Source of the DNA: Paenibacillus sp. Soil750
GTDB lineage: Bacteria; Bacillota; Bacilli; Paenibacillales; NBRC-103111
Assembly (NCBI RefSeq): GCF_001428045.1
Contig: NZ_LMSD01000043.1
Coordinates: forward strand, 62,001-126,000
DNA length: 64,000 bases
Direction: 5' to 3'
Position 1 is the stretch's first letter; each line of letters opens with the position of its first letter. Below the pieces are notes generated by a model. It saw only the letters and a program-made list of their open reading frames with translations. It ran no database searches and was not told where the DNA came from. The translations under genes and the position numbers were made by a program. This document shows positions 51,982 to 61,109 of the stretch, in pieces.

Positions 51982-54534
51982 TTGGCGAAACGCAGGAAAA
52001 AGACGAAGGCTGTAAAAACCAGCTTATTATTCGAGCTGTATGGAATCCTCATCTTGATTTTCTCGGTCATTGCCCTTGCACATCAAGGTCATGTCGGAAA
52101 TTCTTTGATTTATTTGTTTCGTTTTTTTGTGGGGACTTGGTATTCACTTATACCACTTATTTTCATTTACGTGGCCTTATACGCAATGATCAAACGAGCT
52201 TGGCCACAAATGGTTACTCCCAAGAAAGCGGGAATTTTGTTGTTCATTCTTGGTTTATTAATCAAGAATCATATTGATTTATTTGCTCAGCTGTATCCTA
52301 ACAACGATTTTACATCGGGGAAAGTCATTTCTTCGACATGGTCTGCCATGCTTGAGGGATTGCACCCTACTGAAGCTGGGAGAGCAGCCTTAGAACATGG
52401 TATTGGTGGAGGAATGGTAGGCGCTTTTTTATACAGCATCCTCTATTTCTTATTCGATTACCTTGGAGCCAGATTAATCCAATATATGCTTTTTGTTATG
52501 GGTTTTATTCTAGCGACAGGTGTTTCTTATGTGGATCTAGGTAATATCGTTAAGGGTCGTTTCAGTAATGTAGGACAAAATTTTAAAGACCGGATGAAGG
52601 AATGGCTGCAAGACCGAGAAGGACGTCAACCGCAGGCACAATCAGCGTCAGCGGGAAGTGCGCCTACTAAAGTGAAGAAGCCAGCTTATGTACCTGTTGA
52701 TGATGAATTTGATGAAGAAGTCTTTCAACCAGTCAAGCGTGCGAAGAAAACGCCATTATTTATGGAACTCCTTCGACCAATTAAGGAGAACCGGAAGAAA
52801 TCTGCAGCAAGAGAAAGTGATAACATCGAGGATAATTTGTCAGATGGCGAAGCTGATGTGGTCGGGGAGGAAGTTGTATACTCGAACCCTGTACATCCAA
52901 CAGCTGAACCGATACATAATACAGATGAACCTACTGGAGCACCGATTATTCGTGATTTTCAAGAACAGGTTATTCAAGAAGCACAACAAGTTGTTAGACC
53001 TGCAACTCCTTCTGTATCCAATAATGCGACAACAGTTCCAACTAGTGTGGATGGAGATGAGAATGAGCCAGTAACAATTGAGTTTCAAGATGCTCCAGTT
53101 ATCGTGACTCGTCCATACGAAATACCTTCGCTTGATTTATTAGCAAGACCAGCTCTTGGCAAAGGAAGCGAAATGGCGGATTACAAAGCCAATGCAAGAA
53201 AACTTGAAGCAACATTAGAGAGCTTCGGAGTTCGAGCTAAGGTTCTTGAGGTAGTAAGAGGCCCTGCGGTAACGCGATATGAAATCCAACCTGATGTGGG
53301 TGTGAAGGTTAGCAGAATTGTTTCTTTAACGGATGATATTGCACTAGCTCTTGCAGCAAAGGATATTCGGATGGAAGCACCAATACCAGGAAAATCTGCG
53401 ATAGGTATCGAAGTGCCAAACTTAGAAGTTTCCATTGTTACGATGCGAGAAGTCATGGAGACGACTGCTTTTCAGGAGTCTAGCTCACGACTATCTGTAG
53501 TTCTTGGACGAGATATTTCGGGTCAACCGATTGTTGGGAATCTGGCAAGGATGCCCCATTTACTAGTTGCTGGTGCTACCGGATCTGGTAAATCGGTTTG
53601 TATCAATGGGATTATCACAAGCATTTTATATAAGGCAAAGCCAAATGAAGTGAAGTTCTTAATGATCGATCCGAAGATGGTTGAATTGAATGTGTATAAT
53701 GGCATTCCGCATCTATTAGCACCTGTTGTTACGGATCCGCGGCGAGCATCCCTAGCGCTCAAGAAAATCGTTGTCGAGATGGAGAAACGCTATGAGCTAT
53801 TCTCTAAGAGTGGGACACGAAATATTGAAGGCTATAACGCGATGTTGACAGAGAGTGGCACTGCAGCACCTCTGCCTTACTATGTGATTATCGTGGATGA
53901 GTTAGCAGATCTTATGATGGTAGCAGCTAATGATGTCGAGGATTCCATCTGTCGTCTTGCTCAAATGGCTCGGGCTGCAGGAATTCACTTAATTATTGCG
54001 ACACAACGTCCTTCGGTGGATGTTATTACTGGTGTTATCAAGGCTAACATTCCATCCCGTATCGCTTTTGGTGTTTCTTCGCAAGTGGATTCGCGAACAA
54101 TTTTGGATATGGTAGGAGCGGAGAAACTACTAGGTCGTGGAGATATGCTTTACTTGCCAGTAGGTGCATCCAAGCCTGTACGTATCCAAGGGGCATTCCT
54201 CTCCGATGGCGAAGTAGAGCAAGTTGTTGGGTTCGTACGAACGCAGGAACAAGCCAATTATCGGGAGGAACTCGTACCACAGGTTGAAGAAATGCCAGAG
54301 CAGCAGAATGAATTTGAGGACGAGCTATACGATCAAGCCGTTCAAATTGTTTTGGAAGCGAAGCAAGCATCCGTATCCTTACTTCAACGTCGAATGAGAG
54401 TCGGTTACACACGTGCTGCTAGGCTTGTCGATGCCATGGAAGCTAAAGGGGTTGTTGGCCCATATGAAGGCAGTAAACCGCGTGAAGTACTGATCTCACT
54501 TGAACAATATCATCATAACCGGATTAGTTCTTAA
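51982..54534 (+). CDS. spoIIIE: DNA translocase SpoIIIE/FtsK
   Basis: SpoIIIE pumps the chromosome into the forespore and clears DNA trapped at division septa. The 850-residue product has four N-terminal membrane helices (within about residues 15-180), an acidic linker (about 210-375), the motor with Walker A VAGATGSGKSVC and Walker B VIIVDELADLMM, the RAAGIHLIIATQRPSVDVIT block and a C-terminal gamma winged-helix domain (SLLQRRMRVGYTRAARLVDA). GGGGGTGA fits TTG 51982; upstream starts are possible but lack that spacing. Confidence 0.97.
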   Translation: MAKRRKKTKAVKTSLLFELYGILILIFSVIALAHQGHVGNSLIYLFRFFVGTWYSLIPLIFIYVALYAMIKRAWPQMVTPKKAGILLFILGLLIKNHIDLFAQLYPNNDFTSGKVISSTWSAMLEGLHPTEAGRAALEHGIGGGMVGAFLYSILYFLFDYLGARLIQYMLFVMGFILATGVSYVDLGNIVKGRFSNVGQNFKDRMKEWLQDREGRQPQAQSASAGSAPTKVKKPAYVPVDDEFDEEVFQPVKRAKKTPLFMELLRPIKENRKKSAARESDNIEDNLSDGEADVVGEEVVYSNPVHPTAEPIHNTDEPTGAPIIRDFQEQVIQEAQQVVRPATPSVSNNATTVPTSVDGDENEPVTIEFQDAPVIVTRPYEIPSLDLLARPALGKGSEMADYKANARKLEATLESFGVRAKVLEVVRGPAVTRYEIQPDVGVKVSRIVSLTDDIALALAAKDIRMEAPIPGKSAIGIEVPNLEVSIVTMREVMETTAFQESSSRLSVVLGRDISGQPIVGNLARMPHLLVAGATGSGKSVCINGIITSILYKAKPNEVKFLMIDPKMVELNVYNGIPHLLAPVVTDPRRASLALKKIVVEMEKRYELFSKSGTRNIEGYNAMLTESGTAAPLPYYVIIVDELADLMMVAANDVEDSICRLAQMARAAGIHLIIATQRPSVDVITGVIKANIPSRIAFGVSSQVDSRTILDMVGAEKLLGRGDMLYLPVGASKPVRIQGAFLSDGEVEQVVGFVRTQEQANYREELVPQVEEMPEQQNEFEDELYDQAVQIVLEAKQASVSLLQRRMRVGYTRAARLVDAMEAKGVVGPYEGSKPREVLISLEQYHHNRISS

Positions 54535-54546
54535 TCTGTATCGGAC

Positions 54547-54577
54547 AAACACTCTCCTCTGGGGAGTGTTTTATTTG
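54547..54577 (+). terminator. Intrinsic terminator after spoIIIE
   Basis: AAACACTCTCC pairs with GGGGAGTGTTT (one G-U pair) around TCT, followed by a T-rich tract, 12 bp after the spoIIIE stop. Confidence 0.85.
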
Positions 54578-54650
54578 TATAATCATGGACTCACTTTCTC
54601 ATAATAAGCAAGAAAAGGTTGTAATTTGAAAAGTGAGGTTGAGAAGGGGA

Positions 54651-55448
54651 ATGAATAAACGACTAATTGTCATTACATTTTGTATTGTATTTGTTTTGGT
54701 AGTTTCTTTTCAATTGAAGGGCAAATTCAATCCGCCGACGGAAGAAACATTTAGTAAGAATGAAGTACGCTATGGCGCCACAGGATCTGATGTTTATGAA
54801 CTTCAAGGAAGGTTGAAATTCATTGGGTTTTATAACGGTGGTGTTGACGGCGACTATGGGTACAAGACATTAACCGCAGTAAAGCGATTCCAAGGTGAGT
54901 TTGGCATGAAGGTAGACGGTATCGTTGGACCGAAGACCAAACTGAAGCTCTGGGAAGCAACGAAAAGCTGGAAACCTTCAGCAGGAGAAACTGCGAATAG
55001 TAATCAAGGTGCTAGTAATTCAGGTGCAGGTGCAGGTACTGGAACGGGAACGGATACTCCGGCTAATTTAACTCCCTCGAACAATCTTGGTTACTCGGAA
55101 CAGGATATTAACTTAATGGCCAATGCTGTCAATGGTGAAGCGCGTGGTGAACCATTCATAGGTCAAGTTGCCGTAGCGGCCGTTATTTTAAATCGAGTGA
55201 AATCGGCAAGTTTTCCGAACACAGTTTCTGGTGTTATATTTCAACCAGGTGCTTTCACAGCTGTTGCTGATGGTCAAATATGGCTAACACCGAACGAATC
55301 ATCCAAAAAAGCTGTGAGAGATGCATTGAATGGATTGGACCCAACGGGTGGTTGTATCTATTACTTCAACCCAGAAACGGCTACGTCCAAATGGATTTGG
55401 ACAAGAAAACAAATTAAAAAAATTGGTAAACACATTTTCTGCGTATAA
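54651..55448 (+). CDS. sleB: SleB-type spore cortex-lytic/cell wall hydrolase
   Basis: The 265-residue protein has an N-terminal signal or anchor helix (residues 5-22), a peptidoglycan-binding domain (about 35-95; GSDVYELQGRLKFIGFYNGG, then VDGIVGPKT), a Gly/Thr/Asn-rich linker and a Hydrolase_2 domain (about 145-265) with the likely catalytic Glu in NAVNGEARGEP. SleB enzymes degrade spore cortex at germination. I chose ATG 54651 as it leads straight into the signal helix; the ribosome-binding site is not well spaced and GTG 54633 remains possible. It lies between spoIIIE and the M16 pair. Confidence 0.92.
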   Translation: MNKRLIVITFCIVFVLVVSFQLKGKFNPPTEETFSKNEVRYGATGSDVYELQGRLKFIGFYNGGVDGDYGYKTLTAVKRFQGEFGMKVDGIVGPKTKLKLWEATKSWKPSAGETANSNQGASNSGAGAGTGTGTDTPANLTPSNNLGYSEQDINLMANAVNGEARGEPFIGQVAVAAVILNRVKSASFPNTVSGVIFQPGAFTAVADGQIWLTPNESSKKAVRDALNGLDPTGGCIYYFNPETATSKWIWTRKQIKKIGKHIFCV

Positions 55449-55455
55449 ATTGGAC

Positions 55456-55490
55456 AAGGAGAAGGAACCACATGTGGTTGCTTCTCCTCT
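55456..55490 (+). terminator. Hairpin after sleB
   Basis: AGGAGAAG (55457-55464) pairs with CTTCTCCT (55481-55488), with an inner AACCA-CATG-TGGTT hairpin. There is almost no T tract after it, so it may be a weak terminator or a processing site. Confidence 0.5.
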
Positions 55491-55507
55491 TCGTATAGGA
55501 ATATAAT
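55478..55507 (+). promoter_or_regulatory. Weak promoter candidate before the M16 pair
   Basis: TATAAT (55502-55507) has a poor -35 (TTGCTT, 55478-55483) at 18 bases that overlaps the right arm of the hairpin. It is well placed, about 35 bases upstream of the first M16 gene. Confidence 0.35.
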
Positions 55508-55543
55508 GGATTTATTACACGGACATAGAAGGGAGACTGACCT

Positions 55544-56824
55544 TTGAAGCCTATTCAATTTGAGCGCAGCAGCTGGAAGCATATCCGAATACACGTTCTA
55601 CCGACAGATCGTTTCAAAACATTTGCCATTTCCGTATACATAGGACGTCAATTAGATGATGAGACGGTCACAAGTACCGCAATAACACCTTTTATCCTTC
55701 GCAGAGGTACAGAGCTTCGTCCTGAAACGAAGCAGTTCCGGGAGTATTTAGATGATTTGTACGGTGCAGGGTTTGGCTTTGATATTTATAAGCGAGGCGA
55801 CTACCAAATCGTTCAGTTACGCATGGACATTATCAATGATCGATTCGTGAAATCAGCGGATTCTTTGCTGAAACAAGGACTTGATTTTGTGGGTGAAACG
55901 TTAACCCGTCCAGCATTAGAGGATCAACATTTTCGCGCGAAATATGTAGACGCAGAAAAGCAGACAATTCGTAAACGAATCGAATCGGTCATAAATGATA
56001 AAATTCGTTATGCTGCCGAACGTTGTATGGAAGAAATGTGCAGTGATGAACCGTATCGACTTCATCCATTAGGTAAAATAGAAGATATCGACGGTATGAA
56101 TGCGGAGCAGCTTTACGAACAATATAAAGAATGGCTCCAAACTTCACCAATGGACATTTATGTTGTTGGCAACACAACGCTAAGTGAAGTTGAAGAAATC
56201 GTGAAGCAATCGTTTGCCATTGAGCGGAATTCTGATGCTAACTATGTCACATCTGCGCCGCGTGGCGTAACAGGTGAAGTGAAAACGATCGTAGAACGAT
56301 TGGATGTTAACCAAGGTAAGCTGAACATGGGTCTTCGTACGAACATTTCATACAGCGACGATCAGTACCCGGCTGCACTTATGTATAATGGGGTTCTAGG
56401 CGGATATCCGCATTCCAAATTATTTACAAATGTTCGCGAGAAAGCGAGTCTAGCCTATTATGCTTCTTCTCGTTTTGATGGACATAAAGGCATTTTGACA
56501 ATTCAGTCTGGTATTGAGATGGCTAACTATGAGAAAGCCGTAGATATCATACGTAAACAACTGAAAGCATTGGAACAAGGAGAAATCACCGACATTGAAT
56601 GGAGTCAAACAAGAGCTATGATTTCCAATCAATTGCGTGAAATACAAGATTCAGCGTTTGAGCTGATCTCGTTTGATTTTAATGCCATTTTGTCAGGGAA
56701 AGAGCGTACGGTAGCGGGTTTAATTTCTGCAGTCGAGCAAGTGGATATACCGGCTATAGCAGAGGTTGCGAAACGAGTTCAGTTGGACACGATATACTTT
56801 TTACGGGATCAGAAGGGGGAGTAA
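55544..56824 (+). CDS. ymfF: M16 family protein YmfF, zinc motif absent
   Basis: This 426-residue protein has the two-domain M16 fold by pattern (for example GGYPHSKLFTNVREKASLAYYA in the second half), but the usual HxxEH is missing: the matching region reads TAITPFILRRGTELRP. It is therefore probably the non-catalytic half of a pair with the next gene, as in other M16 heterodimers. The TTG start follows GAAGGGAG. It sits 3 bp before ymfH, the same order as in B. subtilis. Confidence 0.92.
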   Translation: MKPIQFERSSWKHIRIHVLPTDRFKTFAISVYIGRQLDDETVTSTAITPFILRRGTELRPETKQFREYLDDLYGAGFGFDIYKRGDYQIVQLRMDIINDRFVKSADSLLKQGLDFVGETLTRPALEDQHFRAKYVDAEKQTIRKRIESVINDKIRYAAERCMEEMCSDEPYRLHPLGKIEDIDGMNAEQLYEQYKEWLQTSPMDIYVVGNTTLSEVEEIVKQSFAIERNSDANYVTSAPRGVTGEVKTIVERLDVNQGKLNMGLRTNISYSDDQYPAALMYNGVLGGYPHSKLFTNVREKASLAYYASSRFDGHKGILTIQSGIEMANYEKAVDIIRKQLKALEQGEITDIEWSQTRAMISNQLREIQDSAFELISFDFNAILSGKERTVAGLISAVEQVDIPAIAEVAKRVQLDTIYFLRDQKGE

Positions 56825-56827
56825 ACC

Positions 56828-58117
56828 ATGCAGAGTATACCTTATCCACATCTTGATGAAACCATTTATCATGAAAAGCTTGATAATGGGCTGCATGTGT
56901 TCGTGTTACCCAAACCAGGTTTCCAGAAAACGTATGCAACTTTTACTACCCAATATGGGTCTATTGATAATCATTTTCAAGTTCAAGGTAAAGATGTCGT
57001 GCGAGTACCAGACGGTATTGCGCACTTCTTAGAGCACAAAATGTTCGAGGAACCGGAAGGAGACATTTTTGCAACGTTTGCTACGAACGGGGCATCGGCC
57101 AATGCTTTTACAAGCTTTGACCGGACTGCCTATTTATTTTCATCAACAGATCGCTATTTAGAAAATTTAACGACATTAATTAATTTCGTGCAAAACCCTT
57201 ATTTTACGGATGAGAATGTTGAAAAGGAAAAAGGGATTATCGGGCAAGAGATTAAGATGTACGAGGATAATGCGGACTGGAGAAGTTATTACGGCTTAAT
57301 TGAATCCTTGTATGCGAAACATCCGATTCATATTGATATTGCCGGAACTGTTGCGTCAATTGCAGAAATTACCAAAGAGACCTTATATGAGTGCTATAAC
57401 ACGTTCTATCACCCAAGCAACATGAGTTTATTCGTTGTAGGAGGGGTAGTTCCACAAGAGGTTATTACGTTAGTGAAAGATAATCAAGCTGCTAAAACTT
57501 TTCCGCCACAAGGTGAGATCCAAAGGTTCTTTCCTGATGAGCCAGTAGAAGTCAAGGAATCCCGCAGACATATCATACTTCCAGTCTCGTTGCCGAAATG
57601 TTTAATGGGCTTCAAGGAAGCCGCACCAGCGGTAACAGGCAAGCCTTTGTTGGTAAGAGAATTAACGACCAAATTAATGTTGGATATCTTATTTAGCTCC
57701 AGCTCTGATATTTATCAGACACTCTATGATGATCAGTTAATTTCTGATAATTTCGGTCATGAGTATAACTGTAGTGATGGGTATGCATTCTCCATTGTTG
57801 GGGGGGACACCAAGGATCCGGAACAGCTTATTACAAGGATTCAAGACGAGGTTGAAAAAAGGAAAGAAGCTGGCCTCGATAGTGTCACTTTCGAACGAAG
57901 TCGTAAGAAGAAGATTGGCAGTTTCCTGCGAATGATGAACTCACCTGAATCAATTGCGAATGAATATACCAAATATCGATTCAAAGGGATCGATCTCTTC
58001 GATATCTTGCCGGTATACGAACAGCTAACACTTGAAGATGTGAATCGTCGCTTCCGTGAGCATTTTGATTGGAGTAAGCTCGCAGTTTCCATTGTACAGA
58101 GTCGTGAGCCATCGTGA
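56828..58117 (+). CDS. ymfH: M16 family zinc peptidase YmfH
   Basis: The 429-residue protein has an intact inverted zinc motif HFLEH in IAHFLEHKMFEEPEGDIF, and the downstream Glu in KEKGIIGQEIKMYEDN. With ymfF it likely forms a two-subunit peptidase; substrate unknown. The ATG follows AAGGGGGAG three bases after ymfF. Its stop overlaps the next gene's GTG start. Confidence 0.94.
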   Translation: MQSIPYPHLDETIYHEKLDNGLHVFVLPKPGFQKTYATFTTQYGSIDNHFQVQGKDVVRVPDGIAHFLEHKMFEEPEGDIFATFATNGASANAFTSFDRTAYLFSSTDRYLENLTTLINFVQNPYFTDENVEKEKGIIGQEIKMYEDNADWRSYYGLIESLYAKHPIHIDIAGTVASIAEITKETLYECYNTFYHPSNMSLFVVGGVVPQEVITLVKDNQAAKTFPPQGEIQRFFPDEPVEVKESRRHIILPVSLPKCLMGFKEAAPAVTGKPLLVRELTTKLMLDILFSSSSDIYQTLYDDQLISDNFGHEYNCSDGYAFSIVGGDTKDPEQLITRIQDEVEKRKEAGLDSVTFERSRKKKIGSFLRMMNSPESIANEYTKYRFKGIDLFDILPVYEQLTLEDVNRRFREHFDWSKLAVSIVQSREPS

Positions 58118-58869
58118 GTGTTGTAAAACCGTTTAGTGAACAGACCGTGCTGATTACGGGAGCTAGCAGAGGGATTGGTGCTGCAATAGCCCAACGTTTC
58201 GCCGCGGTAGGCATGCAGATTGTTATTCATTATCGGGATTCACATGAAGCAGCCAATGAAATTGCCCGTTCTTGTATGAAGCAAGGGGCAACGGTATTAA
58301 CAGTATCCGCGGATATTCAATCGCATGAGCAGATTCTCAAAATGAGAGATAAGCTTGAACAGATGAACATGGTACCAGACATCATCGTTAATAATGCAGG
58401 TATTTCTCACTATGGGATGCTAGCTGATGTGACGGAAGAAGATTGGGATCGTGTTATGAATGTCAATCTCAAGGGTTCCTTCCTTTGTACTCAAGCTTTT
58501 ATGTCCGCCATGGTTAAACAAAAGTATGGTCGAATCATTAACGTATCCTCGATATGGGGCATCTCTGGTGCTTCGTGCGAGGTACTCTATTCAACGGCCA
58601 AGGGTGGCCTTAATGCGTTTACGAAAGCGCTAGCCAAAGAACTTGCTCCATCCGGTGTTACGGTGAATGCCGTAGCACCTGGGGCTGTTCAGACGGATAT
58701 GATGGCTGGCTTTCAGGCTGACGAAATCGATGCCATTACCAACGAAATTCCTGCTGGCCGGCTCGCATCTCCACATGAGGTAGCATCGCTTGTCTATTTC
58801 TTAGCCTTGCCTGAATCCGGTTATATTACAGGTCAAATCATCTCACCCAACGGGGGCTGGCTTACGTAG
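58114..58869 (+). CDS. ymfI: Short-chain dehydrogenase/reductase YmfI (FabG-like)
   Basis: This 251-residue SDR has the NADP motif ITGASRGIGAAIA, the NNAG motif, the catalytic Ser in NVSSIWGISGA and YxxxK in YSTAKGG, followed by VNAVAPGAVQT. It resembles 3-oxoacyl-ACP reductases, but its place next to an M16 pair matches B. subtilis ymfI and its substrate is not clear. The GTG start overlaps the ymfH stop. Confidence 0.94.
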   Translation: MSVVKPFSEQTVLITGASRGIGAAIAQRFAAVGMQIVIHYRDSHEAANEIARSCMKQGATVLTVSADIQSHEQILKMRDKLEQMNMVPDIIVNNAGISHYGMLADVTEEDWDRVMNVNLKGSFLCTQAFMSAMVKQKYGRIINVSSIWGISGASCEVLYSTAKGGLNAFTKALAKELAPSGVTVNAVAPGAVQTDMMAGFQADEIDAITNEIPAGRLASPHEVASLVYFLALPESGYITGQIISPNGGWLT

Positions 58870-58973
58870 TCACATGAATCCATTGTAGAGAAGTCCACGC
58901 ATAATTCTGTTTTGAGAAGCGCATATTACGTATGTAATGACCATTTCTCATAACTCAAAGGAGGCTTCTTACA

Positions 58974-59225
58974 ATGGCTACTGTACTTAAGGTGTTCGAC
59001 AAATGGAAAGAATTTTTGGCTGAACGCGTGAGTCAGGCTGGACATGCAGGGATGAGTGATGAAACCATCTCCAAGCTGGCTTTTCAAATTGGGGAGTTTT
59101 TGGCAGACAAGGTGGATCCTCAGAATGAGCAAGAACGAGTTCTCAAAGAGTTGTGGGATGCTGGGGATGAACAGGAAAAGCATACTCTTGCTCGCCTCAT
59201 GGTAAAATTAGTAGACAAAGGTTAA
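58974..59225 (+). CDS. ymfJ: DUF3243 protein YmfJ
   Basis: This small, acidic, helical 83-residue protein matches the DUF3243/YmfJ family: KVFDKWKEFLAERVSQAGHA at the start and the later HTLARLMVKLVDKG. No membrane segment. AAAGGAGGC precedes the ATG. It lies between ymfI and a terminator, as in B. subtilis, and its function is unknown to me. Confidence 0.9.
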   Translation: MATVLKVFDKWKEFLAERVSQAGHAGMSDETISKLAFQIGEFLADKVDPQNEQERVLKELWDAGDEQEKHTLARLMVKLVDKG

Positions 59226-59258
59226 TAACCGTTTTACAATTCAATAGGGTATGATGTG

Positions 59259-59283
59259 AAAGCCTCCTCTTTCGGAGGCTTTT
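59259..59283 (+). terminator. Intrinsic terminator after ymfJ
   Basis: AAAGCCTCC pairs with GGAGGCTTT around TCTTTC, followed by a short T run. It precedes the lipoprotein gene. Confidence 0.85.
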
Positions 59284-59318
59284 GCATGCTTTATAAGCTG
59301 GAAAGGAATTATCAATGT

Positions 59319-60170
59319 ATGCATAAGACGCGATTATTATTTATTATAACTTTATTAATATCACTACTTGCTGGTTGCGGGAATCGTGGAATTCCAGTTA
59401 TTAAGCAAGAACTACTCGATCAGAAAATGTCTGTTTTAATGCTCTCAAGTAGCGGGTTATCGGCATCAGCAAAAGACGTGCTAGGTCAAACGCTAAAGAA
59501 TTGGCGAGACGGAAATTCGATTGCTTATGAGTGGGTTAAAGATTTAAATGCGCTAGATGATAATGTGGATTCGAAACTAAAATCGAAAACATATGATTAC
59601 ATATACGTTGTTGGAAATGAGCTATTCCCTTCAGCCAATGAGAAGATGGCATTAGGTCTTACTACAAGTAAATGGACTTTTTTACAAAGTCAGCCATTTG
59701 CAGAGGGCAGCGCAATTACCGTGAATGAGCAGGCATCTTTGCTCCAATTGGACTTGCAACAGATGGAAACCATGAAGAATAAGGCGATTCAAGATCTTCT
59801 GTTTCAAAATGTGGTTATCGAATGGGTGACGCAAAGCGAGCGTCCAATTCCATCCGCATGGGCACCTTCCGAGGAATCCGATCACATTGTTTTGCTAAAC
59901 AATAACAACCAATGGTTTCAGCAGTTGACTTTTCAAGTACATCAACATCACGCAGCATGGGTTATTTTTTATAGCCCGGTGAGTGAAGATCAGTTGCAGA
60001 AAGCAAAATCTTTGGGGGTATCAGTCATGGACTTTGCCGGGGCATTAACAGCCGATCTCAATTGGACACAAATTTTTGATAACCGACTCGCCATGATGAA
60101 AACTCATACTTGGCAAAAAGGAATCCAAAACTACAATCCGCAAGAGCTAAAGGAACTAAAAATGAAATAA
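59319..60170 (+). CDS. Predicted lipoprotein of unknown function
   Basis: The 283-residue product has a type II signal peptide with lipobox LLAGC (cysteine at residue 20), so it should be anchored on the outer face of the membrane. The rest is soluble alternating alpha/beta-like sequence, for example KMSVLMLSSSGLSASAKDVL, KTYDYIYVVGNELF and AAWVIFYSPVSEDQLQKAKS, which is faintly like a substrate-binding or Med/BMP-type fold. I do not assign it. The ATG at 59319 follows GAAAGGA at a wide spacing; upstream in-frame ATGs fall in the terminator or lack a site. Confidence 0.85.
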   Translation: MHKTRLLFIITLLISLLAGCGNRGIPVIKQELLDQKMSVLMLSSSGLSASAKDVLGQTLKNWRDGNSIAYEWVKDLNALDDNVDSKLKSKTYDYIYVVGNELFPSANEKMALGLTTSKWTFLQSQPFAEGSAITVNEQASLLQLDLQQMETMKNKAIQDLLFQNVVIEWVTQSERPIPSAWAPSEESDHIVLLNNNNQWFQQLTFQVHQHHAAWVIFYSPVSEDQLQKAKSLGVSVMDFAGALTADLNWTQIFDNRLAMMKTHTWQKGIQNYNPQELKELKMK

Positions 60171-60293
60171 TATCAGGGTAATTTGGTTTTTAAGAAGGAT
60201 TATGGCGGAATTTGTAGAAATTAATTAAATGGCCATAAACAGTCTGGTTCATTAACAGATATGAGTGACAGAGATGATGATGAGGTGGAAGAA

Positions 60294-61058
60294 TTGGACG
60301 TTAAAGAATGGTATATGGAATACAAAATTCACAAGAACCGTCCCGGTTTATTAGGAGATATAGCTTCATTAATGGGGATGCTGGATATTAACATCGTGAC
60401 GATTAATGGGGTTGAAGATCGTACACGTGGAATGCTTCTACAAACAAATGATGAAGAAAAAATTGATTTAATGGGTAAAATGTTGAGAAAAGTAGATAAT
60501 ATTACTATTACTGCTTTGCGACCACCTAAATTAGTGGATATTTTGGCTGTTCGCCACGGTAGGTATATAGAGCGCGACTCCGACGATCGCAAAACATTTC
60601 GCTTTACGCGAGACGAGCTAGGCTTGTTAGTTGATTTCCTAGGTGAAATATTCAAACGTGAAGGCAATCAAGTTGTTGGACTTCGTGGCATGCCGCGAGT
60701 TGGTAAAACGGAATCTATTATTGCAGGCAGTGTTTGTGCGAACAAAAGGTGGACATTTGTTTCTTCCACCTTATTAAGACAAACCGTTCGCAGTCAGCTT
60801 TCTGAGGATGAGATGGCCCCAAACAATGTCTATATCATTGACGGTATTGTTTCTACAATTCGTTCCAATGAGAAGCACTACAGTCTTTTGCAAGATATTA
60901 TGGGTCTCCCTTCAACAAAGGTTATCGAGCATCCAGACATTTTTATTCGCGAATCGGAATACACCTATAATCACTTCGATTATATCATTGAGCTCCGGAA
61001 CAGCCCGGATGAAGAAATTAACTACGATTCGTTTACGTATACGTCCGAACCTTTTTAG
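60294..61058 (+). CDS. ymfK: YmfK/DUF3388 protein with ACT-like and P-loop regions
   Basis: The 254-residue protein begins DVKEWYMEYKIHKNRPGLLG, an ACT-like ligand-binding pattern with NIVTINGVEDRTRGM following. The second half has a Walker A GMPRVGKT (residues 132-139) and a later YIIDGIV that may be a Walker B strand. I know this as the YmfK/DUF3388 family next to rodZ; no function is assigned. I chose TTG 60294, five bases after GAGGTGG; ATG 60261 has no ribosome-binding site and would add 11 acidic residues. Confidence 0.88.
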   Translation: MDVKEWYMEYKIHKNRPGLLGDIASLMGMLDINIVTINGVEDRTRGMLLQTNDEEKIDLMGKMLRKVDNITITALRPPKLVDILAVRHGRYIERDSDDRKTFRFTRDELGLLVDFLGEIFKREGNQVVGLRGMPRVGKTESIIAGSVCANKRWTFVSSTLLRQTVRSQLSEDEMAPNNVYIIDGIVSTIRSNEKHYSLLQDIMGLPSTKVIEHPDIFIRESEYTYNHFDYIIELRNSPDEEINYDSFTYTSEPF

Positions 61059-61109
61059 TGTTTCAAACGTCAATAACAGGATGAATAATTCCTTCGGGGA
61101 GGTGACCAT

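Noticed and set aside
60200..60238. TTATGGC/GCCATAA inverted repeat upstream of ymfK
   Set aside because: Seven bases with a 25-base AT-rich spacing is likely by chance, and no operator is known there.
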